Shown piece after piece: positions 1-8,861 of a DNA stretch of 64,000 nucleotides (the stretch's first letter is position 1; each line of letters starts with the position of its first letter). The position numbers and the translations under genes are program-made. The DNA lies in the NCBI RefSeq assembly GCF_009707385.1, contig NZ_CP046115.1, positions 186,001-250,000 on the forward strand, read 5' to 3'. Origin of the DNA: Klebsiella oxytoca (GTDB lineage: Bacteria; Pseudomonadota; Gammaproteobacteria; Enterobacterales; Enterobacteriaceae). The notes under the pieces were generated by a model. The model made no database searches. It worked only from the letters and a program-made list of their open reading frames with translations, and had not been told where the DNA came from.

Positions 1-201
1 AAACTCCGCAGCGCTAAATTCACAGGCCGCGATATTCTCTTTTGGCCCAGGAAGGAAGCGCTCTATCCAACCAAAATGATTAATTATCCGACGCTTAGGC
101 CAGAGTTCGGAAGGCATACCCATGGCGTCTCCTATGGCTTGCCCATAAAGACAGCCAAGAATACGGCTTTCAGCAGTATATGTAGGGCGAATATCAGACA
201 T
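1..201 (-). CDS. ADP-ribosylglycohydrolase family protein, YegU-like (3' end outside window)
   Basis: This gene starts at the ATG at 201-199 and runs off the left edge, so only the first 67 residues are visible. The residues read MSDIRPTYTAESRILGCLYG and go on with the QAIGDAMGMPSELWP segment, the N-terminal metal-binding signature of ADP-ribosylglycohydrolases, and closely resemble E. coli YegU. A GGGAG ribosome-binding site lies just upstream. Family members remove ADP-ribose from proteins or small molecules; in the E. coli yegTUV unit the gene travels with a sugar kinase and a nucleoside transporter under the GntR-type regulator YegW. Here it is divergent from a GntR/HutC regulator, the same arrangement. 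Substrate is unknown and the rest of the operon cannot be seen. Confidence 0.85.
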   Translation of the reverse strand, partial: MSDIRPTYTAESRILGCLYGQAIGDAMGMPSELWPKRRIINHFGWIERFLPGPKENIAACEFSAAEF

Positions 202-254
202 AGGCGGACTCCCTGTAAGACATGAATAAAAGTTGTACTAAAAATAAATCCAGA

Positions 255-268
255 TTAAGTCCACTTAA
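255..268. promoter_or_regulatory. Palindrome in divergent promoter region, candidate operator for the GntR regulator
   Basis: TTAAGT-CC-ACTTAA is a perfect 6-bp inverted repeat with a 2-bp centre, in the 221-bp gap between the divergent YegU-like gene and the GntR-type regulator. GntR/HutC dimers bind short inverted repeats in such gaps, so this is a reasonable operator candidate. Related TCCACT words recur at about 375 and 389. Binding is inferred from position and symmetry only. Confidence 0.45.
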
Positions 269-422
269 AGTCCTTAATGGTCACACTGTGATCGAAGACG
301 CATTCTGATAAAAAAATGAGGTACAGGAGGCCGTAAAGCGGCGTTATGATGAGGATATAGATGCCAGTATGGGTCCACTATGATAAATCCACTGCTACTT
401 ATTCCTGGAAGGTCGAGAAATT

Positions 423-1163
423 ATGTCGCAATCGCTGCTTGAGTATATAAAAGAGCGCCTGGATACCGAGGCTGCCGCACCACTTTATATGCAATTAAAA
501 CAAGCAATTGAAGCTGCGATGACGGATCGGTTACTGACTCATGGCAGTATTTTGCCTTCAGAACGCAAAATGTCTCAGGCTCTTGAACTATCGCGCGTGA
601 CCGTGGTGAAGGCGCTTGATGCGCTGCTGGAAGCCGGACTGGTGATCAAGCGTCACGGGAAAGGTACGGAGGTGAATCTGCCGGTAAGCTATAACCTTGC
701 CAGCGGCGGATTTTCTGCACAGCTACAAAATTCAGGGACGGTATCAAACCGTTGGCTGGTGAGGGAAAAGCTGGCGGCGGATGAGTTTCTGGCCCGTGAA
801 CTGGAAATTGCTGTCGGCGATCGGGTGGCGAAAATAAAACGCGTGCGTTTAGTCGATGCGCTTCCCGTTTCTATCGAAACCATGTTTATCCCCGAGCGTT
901 ATTTACCTCGCCCTGATTTGCTCGAAGGCTCGCTGTACGCGCACTGGGCAGAAAATGATATTTTTCCCGATCTTCAGGATTACTCCCTGACGGTACATAT
1001 CCCTTCGGCGGAAGAACTTAATTTGCTCGACCTGCCGCAAGGGGTGCCGTTGATGAAGATTACGCTGAAAAGCCGCAATGCGCAGGGGGAAGTGCTTGAG
1101 TACGGAACCGCATTTTGCCTAAGCAATTACTTTAATTTTGATTTCAGAGTGAAGCTGCAATAA
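423..1163 (+). CDS. GntR family (HutC/UTRA subfamily) transcriptional regulator
   Basis: A 246-residue protein with an N-terminal GntR winged helix (about residues 17-85: PLYMQLKQAIE, then LPSERKMSQ and SRVTVVKALDALLEAGLV with the HGKGT wing) and a C-terminal UTRA ligand-binding domain (about 105-240). UTRA regulators usually sense sugars, nucleosides or their phosphates. The ATG at 423 is preceded by GGAAGG at a suitable distance. It is divergently placed from a YegU-like ADP-ribosylglycohydrolase, matching the logic of E. coli yegW next to yegTUV, though the sequence differs clearly from E. coli YegW. It probably controls that neighbouring operon and itself; the ligand is unknown. Confidence 0.85.
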   Translation: MSQSLLEYIKERLDTEAAAPLYMQLKQAIEAAMTDRLLTHGSILPSERKMSQALELSRVTVVKALDALLEAGLVIKRHGKGTEVNLPVSYNLASGGFSAQLQNSGTVSNRWLVREKLAADEFLARELEIAVGDRVAKIKRVRLVDALPVSIETMFIPERYLPRPDLLEGSLYAHWAENDIFPDLQDYSLTVHIPSAEELNLLDLPQGVPLMKITLKSRNAQGEVLEYGTAFCLSNYFNFDFRVKLQ

Positions 1164-1252
1164 CCAGATCGGCCAGTGGTTAATGAGCGCCGTTTAGTTT
1201 TGTCCGTGAATAAAACGGGTAATCGTTTTAGGCAAAACCGATCGACTCAAGA

Positions 1253-2740
1253 TTACTGCTCATCGACCAGCAGCGGCCAGTGAACGTAGCTCTGCCACTG
1301 GCACTCTTGTTCGACCATTTCCCGGCCCAGCGGATGATTTTCCAGCCAACCCTGGGGGAGCGTGAGCGTCAGACTCTCATCTTTGGCAGCCAGCGCAATC
1401 ATCGGCAGCAGATCGTCGCGTCGACGGCTGGCAAACAGAATAGCCAGACGCAGCAGGCGACACATATGCTCCGCAACCCTTGGCGGAACCGCATTTTGTT
1501 GATGAATTGAAGAAAGATCGACGGCGTTGGTCTGATTTAACAACAGCGTTGCCAGAAGTTTTTTTTGTGCCGGGGTAAAGCCAGGCAGATCGAGATTGCG
1601 TACCAGCCAGGCGGCATGCAGAGGTGCCTGCTTATACTCCACGCTCAGGCCGATTTCATGCAGCTGGCAGGCGCTTTGCAGCAAATCGAAGCATAATGGC
1701 TCAATTTCCCAGCTATTTTCCACCTGGTGAACAAAATGGGCGGCCAGCTGGGCAACGCGCTGCGCCTGATCGGTATCCACCAGAAACCGACGCTGAATAT
1801 TGCGTAACGTACGGCTGCGAATATCCTGATCGACCGACAGGTGCAGCATGCCGTAGACAAGGCCCTCACGCAGCGCACCGCCAGCAAGGGTCATGCACTG
1901 AATATTCAGCTCTTTGAAAATGGCCATCAGAATCGCCAGACCGCTTGGAAAAACGAGCGCGCGTTCAAGCGTCAGGCCTTCAATCTCCAGCTCTTCCAGA
2001 CGACCGCACTGAATGGCGCGCTGTTTGAGCTGCTGCAGCTTGGCTAAGGTGATGCGTTCATCCATCCCCTGAGCCATCATGATTTCCTGTAACGCCTGAA
2101 CCGTTCCGGATGCTCCTACACACACCTTCCAGCCGTGATAGCGCAGCACGTCGGCGACGGGGCGCAAAACTTCACGCGCGGCGGTTTCGGCGAGGTCGAA
2201 GTTTTCTTTAGTCAGGCTGCGATCGGCAAAATAGCGCTCCAGCCAGGTGACGCAGCCCATCGACAGGCTGAAAAGAGAGGTAGTTTGCGCGCCGGTACCG
2301 GTAACCAGCTCGGTACTGGCTCCGCCGATATCCACGACCAGGCGCTGATCGGCACCGCCGGTTGTATGCGCGACGCCCTGATAAATCAGGCGTGCTTCTT
2401 CTTCGCCGCTGATAACCTGTACCGGACAGCCGAGGATATCCCGCGCTTTCTCCAGAAACTCTCCGGCGTTCACTGCCAGCCGCAGCGTTGCGGTGGCGAC
2501 CACGCGGATTTGCGTCGGGGGAATATCCTGCAAACGCTCGGCGAACAGGCGTAAACATTGCCAGCCGCGTTCCATAGCGTCCGTAGAGAGCGTGTTGTCG
2601 CTATTCAGGCCAGCGGCCAGACGGACTTTGCGTTTAATACGACTAAGGGTCTGGATGCTTCCGGCCACCTCGCGCACAACCAACATATGAAAACTATTAG
2701 ATCCCAGATCGATAGCTGCATAGAGCGAGGTGGAGCTCAT
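1253..2740 (-). CDS. gppA: Guanosine-5'-triphosphate,3'-diphosphate pyrophosphatase (exopolyphosphatase family)
   Basis: GppA hydrolyses pppGpp to ppGpp and acts on polyphosphate, in the stringent response. The 495-residue protein has the sugar kinase/Hsp70-like phosphate loops ([16 protein letters not shown] near residues 7-22 and [12 protein letters not shown] near 145) and a C-terminal HD-like half, full length for the family. I start it at 2740 ([10 protein letters not shown]) rather than at 2749, because AAGG lies 9 bases before that ATG and only one base before the earlier one, and this matches the E. coli N-terminus. It lies downstream of rhlB on the same strand, separated by an ERIC-like repeat whose end contains the ribosome-binding site. 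Confidence 0.96.
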   Translation of the reverse strand: MSSTSLYAAIDLGSNSFHMLVVREVAGSIQTLSRIKRKVRLAAGLNSDNTLSTDAMERGWQCLRLFAERLQDIPPTQIRVVATATLRLAVNAGEFLEKARDILGCPVQVISGEEEARLIYQGVAHTTGGADQRLVVDIGGASTELVTGTGAQTTSLFSLSMGCVTWLERYFADRSLTKENFDLAETAAREVLRPVADVLRYHGWKVCVGASGTVQALQEIMMAQGMDERITLAKLQQLKQRAIQCGRLEELEIEGLTLERALVFPSGLAILMAIFKELNIQCMTLAGGALREGLVYGMLHLSVDQDIRSRTLRNIQRRFLVDTDQAQRVAQLAAHFVHQVENSWEIEPLCFDLLQSACQLHEIGLSVEYKQAPLHAAWLVRNLDLPGFTPAQKKLLATLLLNQTNAVDLSSIHQQNAVPPRVAEHMCRLLRLAILFASRRRDDLLPMIALAAKDESLTLTLPQGWLENHPLGREMVEQECQWQSYVHWPLLVDEQ

Positions 2741-2745
2741 ACACT

Positions 2746-2853
2746 TCATCCTTCAAGTTGCCTCTGCGTTGGCCGCGCGCGCTTACCCGAATTGCCTGAC
2801 AGAGTAAGTTCATCGGAATTGGTTCTCCCGGCGCCTTGCTGCAACTTGAATGA
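2746..2853 (-). repeat. ERIC-like imperfect palindrome between rhlB and gppA
   Basis: Both ends carry the same inverted word (TTCAAGTTGC at the left, GCAACTTGAA at the right), and the interior has GCGTTGGC and a central GAGTAAGTTCATCGG segment as in ERIC/IRU elements. It is diverged from the ERIC consensus. The left end, read on the minus strand (CAACTTGAAGGATGA), forms the gppA ribosome-binding site. Confidence 0.65.
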
Positions 2854-2874
2854 TTTTGTGTATGGCATATTGCA

Positions 2875-4140
2875 TTAACCTGAACGACGACGATTACGTG
2901 GTGGACCGTTGCGGCGCGGGCCGTTACCCGGGCGCGCACGTGTGAGGCGCAGCGGCTTAGGCAGTTCGGTCATGAGCGCGTCAGAATTGTATTTGCTGAC
3001 CGGAATCGAATGACCAATATAGGTCTCAATCGCCGGCAGGTTCAGCGCGTACTCTTCACAGGCCAGGCTGATGGAGTGACCGCTGGCGCCAGCACGGCCG
3101 GTACGGCCAATACGGTGCACGTAGTCTTCGCAATCGTCCGGCAGATCGTAGTTAAAGACGTGAGTCACGGCCGGAATATGCAGACCGCGAGCGGCGACGT
3201 CGGTCGCGACCAGGATATCAATATCGCCGCGGGTAAATTCGTCGAGAATACGCAGGCGCTTTTTCTGCGCGACGTCGCCGGTCAACAGACCAACGCGATG
3301 GCCGTCAGCCGCCAGGTGACCCCAGATATCTTCACAACGATGTTTAGTGTTAGCGAAAATAATTGCGCGGTCCGGCCACTCTTCTTCCAGCAGCGTCTGC
3401 AGCAGGCGCATTTTTTCTTCATTGGAAGGATAGAACAGCTCTTCTTTAATACGGTGGCCCGTTTTCTGCTCAGGCTCAACTTCGACATACTCGGCGTTGT
3501 TCATTTGTTCGAACGCCAGTTCACGTACGCGATAAGAAAGGGTGGCGGAGAACAGCATGTTCAGACGCTGATTCGCTGGCGGCATGCGGCGGAACAACCA
3601 ACGGATATCTTTAATAAAGCCGAGATCGTACATACGATCGGCTTCATCAAGAACGACAACCTGAATGGCACCGAGATTAACATGGTTCTGTTTGGCGTAG
3701 TCGATAAGGCGACCGGTGGTACCGATCAGAATATCAACCCCGCTTTCCAGCACTTTCAGCTGTTTATCGTAGCCGTCGCCGCCGTACGCCAGACCCAGCT
3801 TCAAACCGGTCGCCTGCGCCAGCGGTTCGGCGTCAGCATGGATCTGTACCGCCAGTTCACGCGTCGGAGCCATGATTAGCGCGCGCGGCTGATTGACCTG
3901 GCGGTCAGCGATCGCCGGGTGTGTGAGAAGATAATGAAACGTTGACGTCAGGAACGCCATCGTTTTACCGGTACCGGTTTGCGCCTGCCCGGCGACATCC
4001 CGACCTTCCAGCGTTAGCGGAAGAGCGAGAGCCTGAATGGGTGTGCAATTATGAAACCCTTTTTTTTCAAGGGCTTCAATCACTGCCGGGTGCAGGGCGA
4101 AGTCGGAAAACTTCTGTTCTGTTAAATGTGTTTTGCTCAT
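2875..4140 (-). CDS. rhlB: DEAD-box ATP-dependent RNA helicase RhlB
   Basis: RhlB is the RNA helicase of the RNase E degradosome, unwinding structured mRNA for PNPase. The 421-residue protein (same length as E. coli) carries the Q motif ([10 protein letters not shown]), Walker A (AQTGTGKT, about 50-57), the DEAD box in [13 protein letters not shown] (LFSATLS), and HRIGRTGR, with an Arg/Pro/Gly-rich basic tail (about 395-421) typical of RhlB. It is divergent from trxA and followed by gppA on the same strand, the conserved enterobacterial arrangement. Confidence 0.97.
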   Translation of the reverse strand: MSKTHLTEQKFSDFALHPAVIEALEKKGFHNCTPIQALALPLTLEGRDVAGQAQTGTGKTMAFLTSTFHYLLTHPAIADRQVNQPRALIMAPTRELAVQIHADAEPLAQATGLKLGLAYGGDGYDKQLKVLESGVDILIGTTGRLIDYAKQNHVNLGAIQVVVLDEADRMYDLGFIKDIRWLFRRMPPANQRLNMLFSATLSYRVRELAFEQMNNAEYVEVEPEQKTGHRIKEELFYPSNEEKMRLLQTLLEEEWPDRAIIFANTKHRCEDIWGHLAADGHRVGLLTGDVAQKKRLRILDEFTRGDIDILVATDVAARGLHIPAVTHVFNYDLPDDCEDYVHRIGRTGRAGASGHSISLACEEYALNLPAIETYIGHSIPVSKYNSDALMTELPKPLRLTRARPGNGPRRNGPPRNRRRSG

Positions 4141-4481
4141 AGTGTGGTAGAATATCAGCTAACTATTGCATTAAGAAAGCGTATCCGGTGAAATAACGTC
4201 AACCTTTCGTTGGCTATGTATGAAATATTCAAGGTGCGTCTACAGCAACTGAACGAATCCTCGAAAGCTTAGACCACTAAGCGAGGCGAGGTGACAAATC
4301 TGCGATAAGCCGGTTTGAACGCGGGTTGCTTAACTTTTGCGAGGCAAAGTCCATGATGGATATTGTGACGCGGTGAGTTATAGAAAGAGGCATTCTGAAG
4401 AACAGCGTGCATAACGTAGTATCGACACGTCGTTGATGTCTGCGACACCAACACACCAGGCTTATTCCTGTGGAGTTAAAT
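4141..4481. other. Divergent rhlB/trxA intergenic region
   Basis: This 341-bp stretch separates rhlB (minus) from trxA (plus) and must hold both promoters. I see no convincing additional gene; a 61-codon minus-strand frame inside it has no supporting features. No promoter hexamers stood out clearly enough to call. Confidence 0.6.
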
Positions 4482-4811
4482 ATGAGCGATAAAATTATTC
4501 ACCTGACTGACGACAGTTTTGACACGGACGTACTCAAGGCTGACGGGCTAACCCTCGTCGATTTCTGGGCAGAGTGGTGTGGTCCGTGCAAAATGATCGC
4601 CCCGATTCTGGATGAGATCGCTGAAGAGTATCAGGGCAAACTGACCATTGCGAAACTGAACATCGATCAGAACCCGGGTACGGCGCCGAAATACGGCATT
4701 CGCGGCATCCCGACCCTGCTGCTGTTTAAAAATGGCGAAATTGCCGCGACCAAAGTTGGCGCGCTGTCCAAAGGCCAGCTGAAAGAGTTCCTCGACGCCA
4801 ACCTGGCGTAA
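4482..4811 (+). CDS. trxA: Thioredoxin 1
   Basis: Thioredoxin is the general cytoplasmic dithiol reductant, recycled by TrxB and donating electrons to ribonucleotide reductase and other targets. The 109-residue protein has the active site WCGPC at residues 32-36 and the cis-proline segment [11 protein letters not shown], and is nearly identical to E. coli TrxA. The start at 4482 (MSDKIIHL) is chosen over an ATG-like start 12 bases earlier because TGGAG is well spaced from it and it gives the E. coli length. It lies upstream of the rho leader. Confidence 0.98.
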   Translation: MSDKIIHLTDDSFDTDVLKADGLTLVDFWAEWCGPCKMIAPILDEIAEEYQGKLTIAKLNIDQNPGTAPKYGIRGIPTLLLFKNGEIAATKVGALSKGQLKEFLDANLA

Positions 4812-4823
4812 GCGACTTGCTAT

Positions 4824-4868
4824 CCCGGCGTCCGGACTCCTATTTTTTGTGGATCTCTGGACGCCCGG
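4824..4868 (+). terminator. Inverted repeat after trxA, possible terminator or attenuator
   Basis: CCCGGCGTCC and GGACGCCCGG form a 10-bp near-perfect stem (one mismatch) flanking a loop that contains a T6 run. It begins 13 bases past the trxA stop. The T-run lies within the loop rather than after the stem, so intrinsic termination is uncertain. Confidence 0.35.
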
Positions 4869-4918
4869 CGAGAGTCGTGCTAAGTTAATCTCAGACTTCG
4901 TTTTAAACATACCTTTGT

Positions 4919-5053
4919 TTGAATCTTGTTTTACCCAAAGCGTCCCGCAAAAATGCGCGTGAGGCTTATAATCCGGGCTTATCACTCATTCCGTTTAGTC
5001 GTTTCAGTTCTGCGTTCTTTCCTGTGACCAGGCAACGTACAGACACGAGATGA
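4919..5053 (+). other. rhoL: rho leader peptide region (rhoL), reading frame altered
   Basis: In the frame ending at TGA 5051-5053 the encoded residues SRFSSAFFPVTRQRTDTR match the end of the E. coli RhoL leader peptide as I remember it. That frame has no nearby ATG or GTG. The ATG at 4953, in the position of the E. coli start, is in a different frame and gives a 24-residue peptide ending at 5027. Only a TTG at 4919, without an obvious ribosome-binding site, opens the conserved frame. Either a frameshift has broken rhoL or translation starts at TTG. The leader of rho mediates autoregulation by Rho-dependent attenuation; whether the peptide matters is unclear. Confidence 0.5.
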
Positions 5054-5140
5054 AGGCCGTTAACAGGCATGGATGTTCCTGCCATACCATTCACAACATT
5101 AAGTTCGAGAATTACCCCGAGTTTAAGAACCCACACCATT

Positions 5141-6400
5141 ATGAATCTTACCGAATTAAAGAATACGCCGGTTTCTGAGCTGATTACTCTCGGCGAAAAT
5201 ATGGGGCTGGAAAACCTGGCCCGTATGCGTAAGCAGGATATTATTTTTGCCATCCTCAAGCAGCATTCGAAGAGTGGCGAGGATATCTTTGGCGATGGCG
5301 TACTGGAGATACTGCAGGATGGATTTGGTTTCCTCCGTTCAGCAGACAGCTCCTACCTCGCCGGTCCCGACGACATCTACGTATCTCCCAGCCAAATCCG
5401 CCGTTTCAACCTCCGCACTGGTGACACCATTTCCGGTAAGATTCGTCCTCCTAAAGAGGGTGAGCGTTACTTTGCTCTGTTGAAAGTTAACGAAGTTAAC
5501 TACGACAAGCCGGAAAACGCGCGTAACAAGATTCTGTTCGAGAACTTAACCCCTCTGCACGCAAATTCACGTCTGCGTATGGAGCGCGGTAATGGCTCAA
5601 CGGAAGACTTAACCGCTCGCGTCCTGGATCTGGCCTCGCCGATCGGTCGCGGCCAGCGTGGTCTGATTGTTGCTCCGCCGAAAGCGGGTAAAACCATGCT
5701 GCTGCAGAACATCGCACAGAGCATTGCGTACAACCATCCTGATTGCGTGCTGATGGTTCTGCTGATCGATGAACGTCCGGAAGAAGTGACCGAGATGCAG
5801 CGTCTGGTCAAAGGTGAAGTGGTTGCTTCTACCTTTGACGAACCAGCATCCCGCCACGTTCAGGTTGCGGAAATGGTTATCGAGAAGGCGAAACGTCTGG
5901 TTGAACACAAGAAAGACGTTATCATTCTGCTCGACTCCATCACCCGTCTGGCGCGTGCTTACAACACCGTGGTCCCGGCTTCCGGTAAAGTGTTGACCGG
6001 TGGTGTGGACGCTAACGCCCTGCACCGTCCGAAGCGTTTCTTCGGTGCCGCACGTAACGTGGAAGAGGGCGGTAGCCTGACCATCATCGCGACGGCCCTG
6101 ATCGATACCGGTTCTAAGATGGACGAAGTTATCTACGAAGAGTTTAAAGGCACCGGTAACATGGAGCTGCACCTCTCTCGTAAGATTGCAGAAAAACGCG
6201 TCTTCCCGGCTATCGACTACAACCGTTCCGGTACTCGTAAAGAAGAGCTGCTCACCACTCAGGAAGAGCTGCAGAAGATGTGGATCCTGCGTAAAATTAT
6301 TCACCCGATGGGTGAAATCGACGCGATGGAATTCCTCATCAATAAACTGGCGATGACTAAAACTAACGATGACTTCTTCGACATGATGAAGCGCTCATAA
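5141..6400 (+). CDS. rho: Transcription termination factor Rho
   Basis: Rho is the hexameric RNA-dependent ATPase that terminates transcription at C-rich rut sites. The 419-residue protein is almost identical to E. coli Rho: N-terminal helical bundle ([14 protein letters not shown]), cold-shock-like primary RNA-binding domain (DGFGFLRS, about 60-67), Walker A ([10 protein letters not shown], about 178-187), Walker B ([11 protein letters not shown]), and the R-loop ([11 protein letters not shown], about 281-291). The frame is open upstream to 5069, but the start at 5141 gives the exact E. coli N-terminus. Followed directly by an intrinsic terminator. Confidence 0.99.
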   Translation: MNLTELKNTPVSELITLGENMGLENLARMRKQDIIFAILKQHSKSGEDIFGDGVLEILQDGFGFLRSADSSYLAGPDDIYVSPSQIRRFNLRTGDTISGKIRPPKEGERYFALLKVNEVNYDKPENARNKILFENLTPLHANSRLRMERGNGSTEDLTARVLDLASPIGRGQRGLIVAPPKAGKTMLLQNIAQSIAYNHPDCVLMVLLIDERPEEVTEMQRLVKGEVVASTFDEPASRHVQVAEMVIEKAKRLVEHKKDVIILLDSITRLARAYNTVVPASGKVLTGGVDANALHRPKRFFGAARNVEEGGSLTIIATALIDTGSKMDEVIYEEFKGTGNMELHLSRKIAEKRVFPAIDYNRSGTRKEELLTTQEELQKMWILRKIIHPMGEIDAMEFLINKLAMTKTNDDFFDMMKRS

Positions 6401-6414
6401 GTTAAAAAAGCCAG

Positions 6415-6447
6415 AAAACGCCACGCTATTGCGTGGCGTTTTGTTTT
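6415..6447 (+). terminator. Intrinsic terminator after rho
   Basis: ACGCCACGC-TATT-GCGTGGCGT followed by TTGTTTT starts about 17 bases past the rho stop codon: a 9-bp GC-rich stem, 4-base loop and T-rich tail. Confidence 0.9.
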
Positions 6448-6642
6448 CCGGGTTTGTATGATCCAGCAAGGGAAAACAAAATGGGTGTTAACGTATGCTG
6501 CGCGCAGCAGGACGGCAGGCAGAGACTGCTTTAAGGGTCTAAAATTTCTACAATAAATTTGTAATGTTCTGCTTTGCCCCTTCTGGAGTTGAGGCATCGT
6601 CGTTATACTTCCCGGATTAACTATGCTGAGAGCACATGCGTT

Positions 6643-7737
6643 GTGAATTTACTCACTGCTATTACTGAATTAATCAGTATTTTCTTATTCACCACTCTGT
6701 TTATATTTGTCGCGCGCAAGGCGGCAAAAAGAGTTGGACTGGTGGATAAGCCGAACTATCGCAAACGGCATCAGGGTTTGATTCCGTTAGTCGGTGGTAT
6801 TTCAGTTTTCGCAGGTATTTGTTTTACGTTTGCCATCGCCGATTATTACATTCCTCATGCAAAGTTATATCTGGGCTGTGCCGGGGTACTTGTGCTGGTC
6901 GGCGCACTGGATGACCGCTTTGATATCAGCGTAAAAATTCGTGCGGTTATTCAGGCCGCCATCGCCGTCATTATGATGATGGTGGGTAATCTTCATCTCA
7001 GTAGCCTGGGCTTTATATTCGGCTCATGGGAGCTGGTGCTCGGCCCCTTTGGCTTCTTCCTCACCCTTTTCGCCGTTTGGGCCGCGATCAATGCCTTCAA
7101 TATGGTTGATGGTATCGATGGTCTGCTTGGTGGCCTGTCTTCGGTCTCTTTCGCGGCAACGGGCATCATTCTGTGGTTTGATGGCCAGTACAGCCTGGCA
7201 ATGTGGTGTTTTGCGATGATTGCCGCCATTTTGCCCTATATTTTACTTAATCTCGGTGCCCTTGGCCGTCGCTATAAAGTCTTTATGGGCGACGCGGGCA
7301 GCACCATGATTGGCTTCACGATTATCTGGATCCTGCTGGAAACTACCCAGGGCAAAACGCACCCCATTAGCCCAGTGACTGCGCTATGGATTATTGCGAT
7401 CCCGCTGATGGATATGGTGGCGATTATGTACCGCCGCCTGCGTAAAGGGATGAGTCCTTTCTCCCCGGACCGTCAGCACATTCATCATCTGATCATGCGT
7501 GCCGGGTTCACTTCCCGTCAGGCGTTCGTACTGATTACTCTGGCCGCCGCCCTTCTGGCGTTGGTTGGCGTAGTGGCGGAATACACCCGTATTGTTCCTG
7601 AATGGGTGATGTTAATACTCTTTTTGTTAGCCTTTTTCCTTTATGGCTACTGCATTAAACGCGCCTGGAAAGTGGCGCGCATGGTTAAGCGCATCAGACG
7701 CAGAATACGGCGACACAGCGGCAATAATCCAAATTAA
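6643..7737 (+). CDS. wecA: Undecaprenyl-phosphate GlcNAc-1-phosphate transferase
   Basis: WecA transfers GlcNAc-1-phosphate from UDP-GlcNAc to undecaprenyl phosphate, making lipid I of ECA and priming many O antigens. The 364-residue inner-membrane protein has about 11 membrane helices and the family motifs DDRFD (about 88-92), NAFNMVDGID (catalytic Asp region) and the HIHH histidine cluster near residue 279. I choose the GTG at 6643 (MNLLTAITEL), as in E. coli; an ATG at 6574 would add 23 residues unlike the family. First gene of the 12-gene ECA cluster. Confidence 0.96.
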   Translation: MNLLTAITELISIFLFTTLFIFVARKAAKRVGLVDKPNYRKRHQGLIPLVGGISVFAGICFTFAIADYYIPHAKLYLGCAGVLVLVGALDDRFDISVKIRAVIQAAIAVIMMMVGNLHLSSLGFIFGSWELVLGPFGFFLTLFAVWAAINAFNMVDGIDGLLGGLSSVSFAATGIILWFDGQYSLAMWCFAMIAAILPYILLNLGALGRRYKVFMGDAGSTMIGFTIIWILLETTQGKTHPISPVTALWIIAIPLMDMVAIMYRRLRKGMSPFSPDRQHIHHLIMRAGFTSRQAFVLITLAAALLALVGVVAEYTRIVPEWVMLILFLLAFFLYGYCIKRAWKVARMVKRIRRRIRRHSGNNPN

Positions 7738-7758
7738 CCAAGTAAATCTGGGGACGTG

Positions 7759-8805
7759 ATGACTCAACCATTACCGGGAGCACAAGCAGTGAACGTTGAG
7801 AATGAGCTGGATATTCGCGGGCTGTTTCGCGCCTTATGGGCTGGAAAAAGCTGGATAGCAGGTATCGCAGTGCTCTTTGCACTGATTGTTCTGGTTTATA
7901 CCTTTTTTGCTCGCCAGGAGTGGAGCGCGACGGCAATTACCGACCGGCCAACGGTAAACATGCTGGGGGGGTACTATTCGCAACAGCAGTTCTTACGCAA
8001 TCTTGATATCAAGGCCAATCTTGTCTCGGTCGATCAACCTTCGGTAATGGACGAAGCATATAAAGAGTTCATCATGCAGCAGGCGTCATGGGATACCCGC
8101 CGCGACTTCTGGCTGCAAACGGACTACTACAAACAGCGCCAGTCGGGTAACGCTCGCGCCGATGCCGCTCTGCTTGACGATCTGATTAACGATATCCAGT
8201 TTATGCCCGGCGATGCGTTAAAAAGCGTTAACGACAGCGTGAAACTGACCGCGGAAACCGCTCCGGATGCCAATAATCTGCTGCGCCAGTACGTGGCTTT
8301 CGCCAGCCAGCGCGCAGCGGGGCATCTGAACGATGAGCTCAAAGGCGCCTGGGCCGCGCGTACCGTACAGATGAAAGCCCAGGTGAAGCGTCAGGAAGAG
8401 GTGGCGCGCGAGATTTTTAATCGCCGCATGAATAGCGTGGAGCAGGCGCTGAAGGTCGCGCAGCAGCACAACATTTCCCGCAGCGAAACCGATATTCCTC
8501 CAGATCAACTTCCTGATTCTGAACTGTTTTTACTGGGGCGGCCGATGCTGCAGGCCCGGCTGGAAAACCTGCAGGCGGTAGGGCCGCAGTACGATATTGA
8601 TTATGACCAAAGCCGCGCCATGTTAACGACATTGAACGTTGGTCCAACCCTGGACCCACGTTTTCAGACTTACAGGTATTTGCGAACGCCTGAAGAACCG
8701 GTAAAACGCGATAGCCCGCGCCGCATGTTTCTGATGGTGATGTGGGGGATTGTGGGCGCGCTCATCGGCGCAGGCGTTGCATTATCGCGTCGCCGTGTCC
8801 AGTGA
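7759..8805 (+). CDS. wzzE: ECA polysaccharide chain-length modulator
   Basis: WzzE sets the modal length of ECA chains, working with the polymerase WzyE in the inner membrane. The 348-residue protein (E. coli length) has a first membrane helix at about residues 31-50, a long periplasmic domain rich in helix and coiled-coil, and a second membrane helix near 325-345 followed by a short basic tail (SRRRVQ). The ATG at 7759 is favoured over the GTG one codon earlier because of spacing from the GGGG ribosome-binding site. It follows wecA by 21 bases. Confidence 0.95.
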   Translation: MTQPLPGAQAVNVENELDIRGLFRALWAGKSWIAGIAVLFALIVLVYTFFARQEWSATAITDRPTVNMLGGYYSQQQFLRNLDIKANLVSVDQPSVMDEAYKEFIMQQASWDTRRDFWLQTDYYKQRQSGNARADAALLDDLINDIQFMPGDALKSVNDSVKLTAETAPDANNLLRQYVAFASQRAAGHLNDELKGAWAARTVQMKAQVKRQEEVAREIFNRRMNSVEQALKVAQQHNISRSETDIPPDQLPDSELFLLGRPMLQARLENLQAVGPQYDIDYDQSRAMLTTLNVGPTLDPRFQTYRYLRTPEEPVKRDSPRRMFLMVMWGIVGALIGAGVALSRRRVQ

Positions 8806-8861
8806 ATGCAGCCTGTGGTGAAGGACATGTAGCCTTTATCACCTAATCGAAGAGAATCGAT

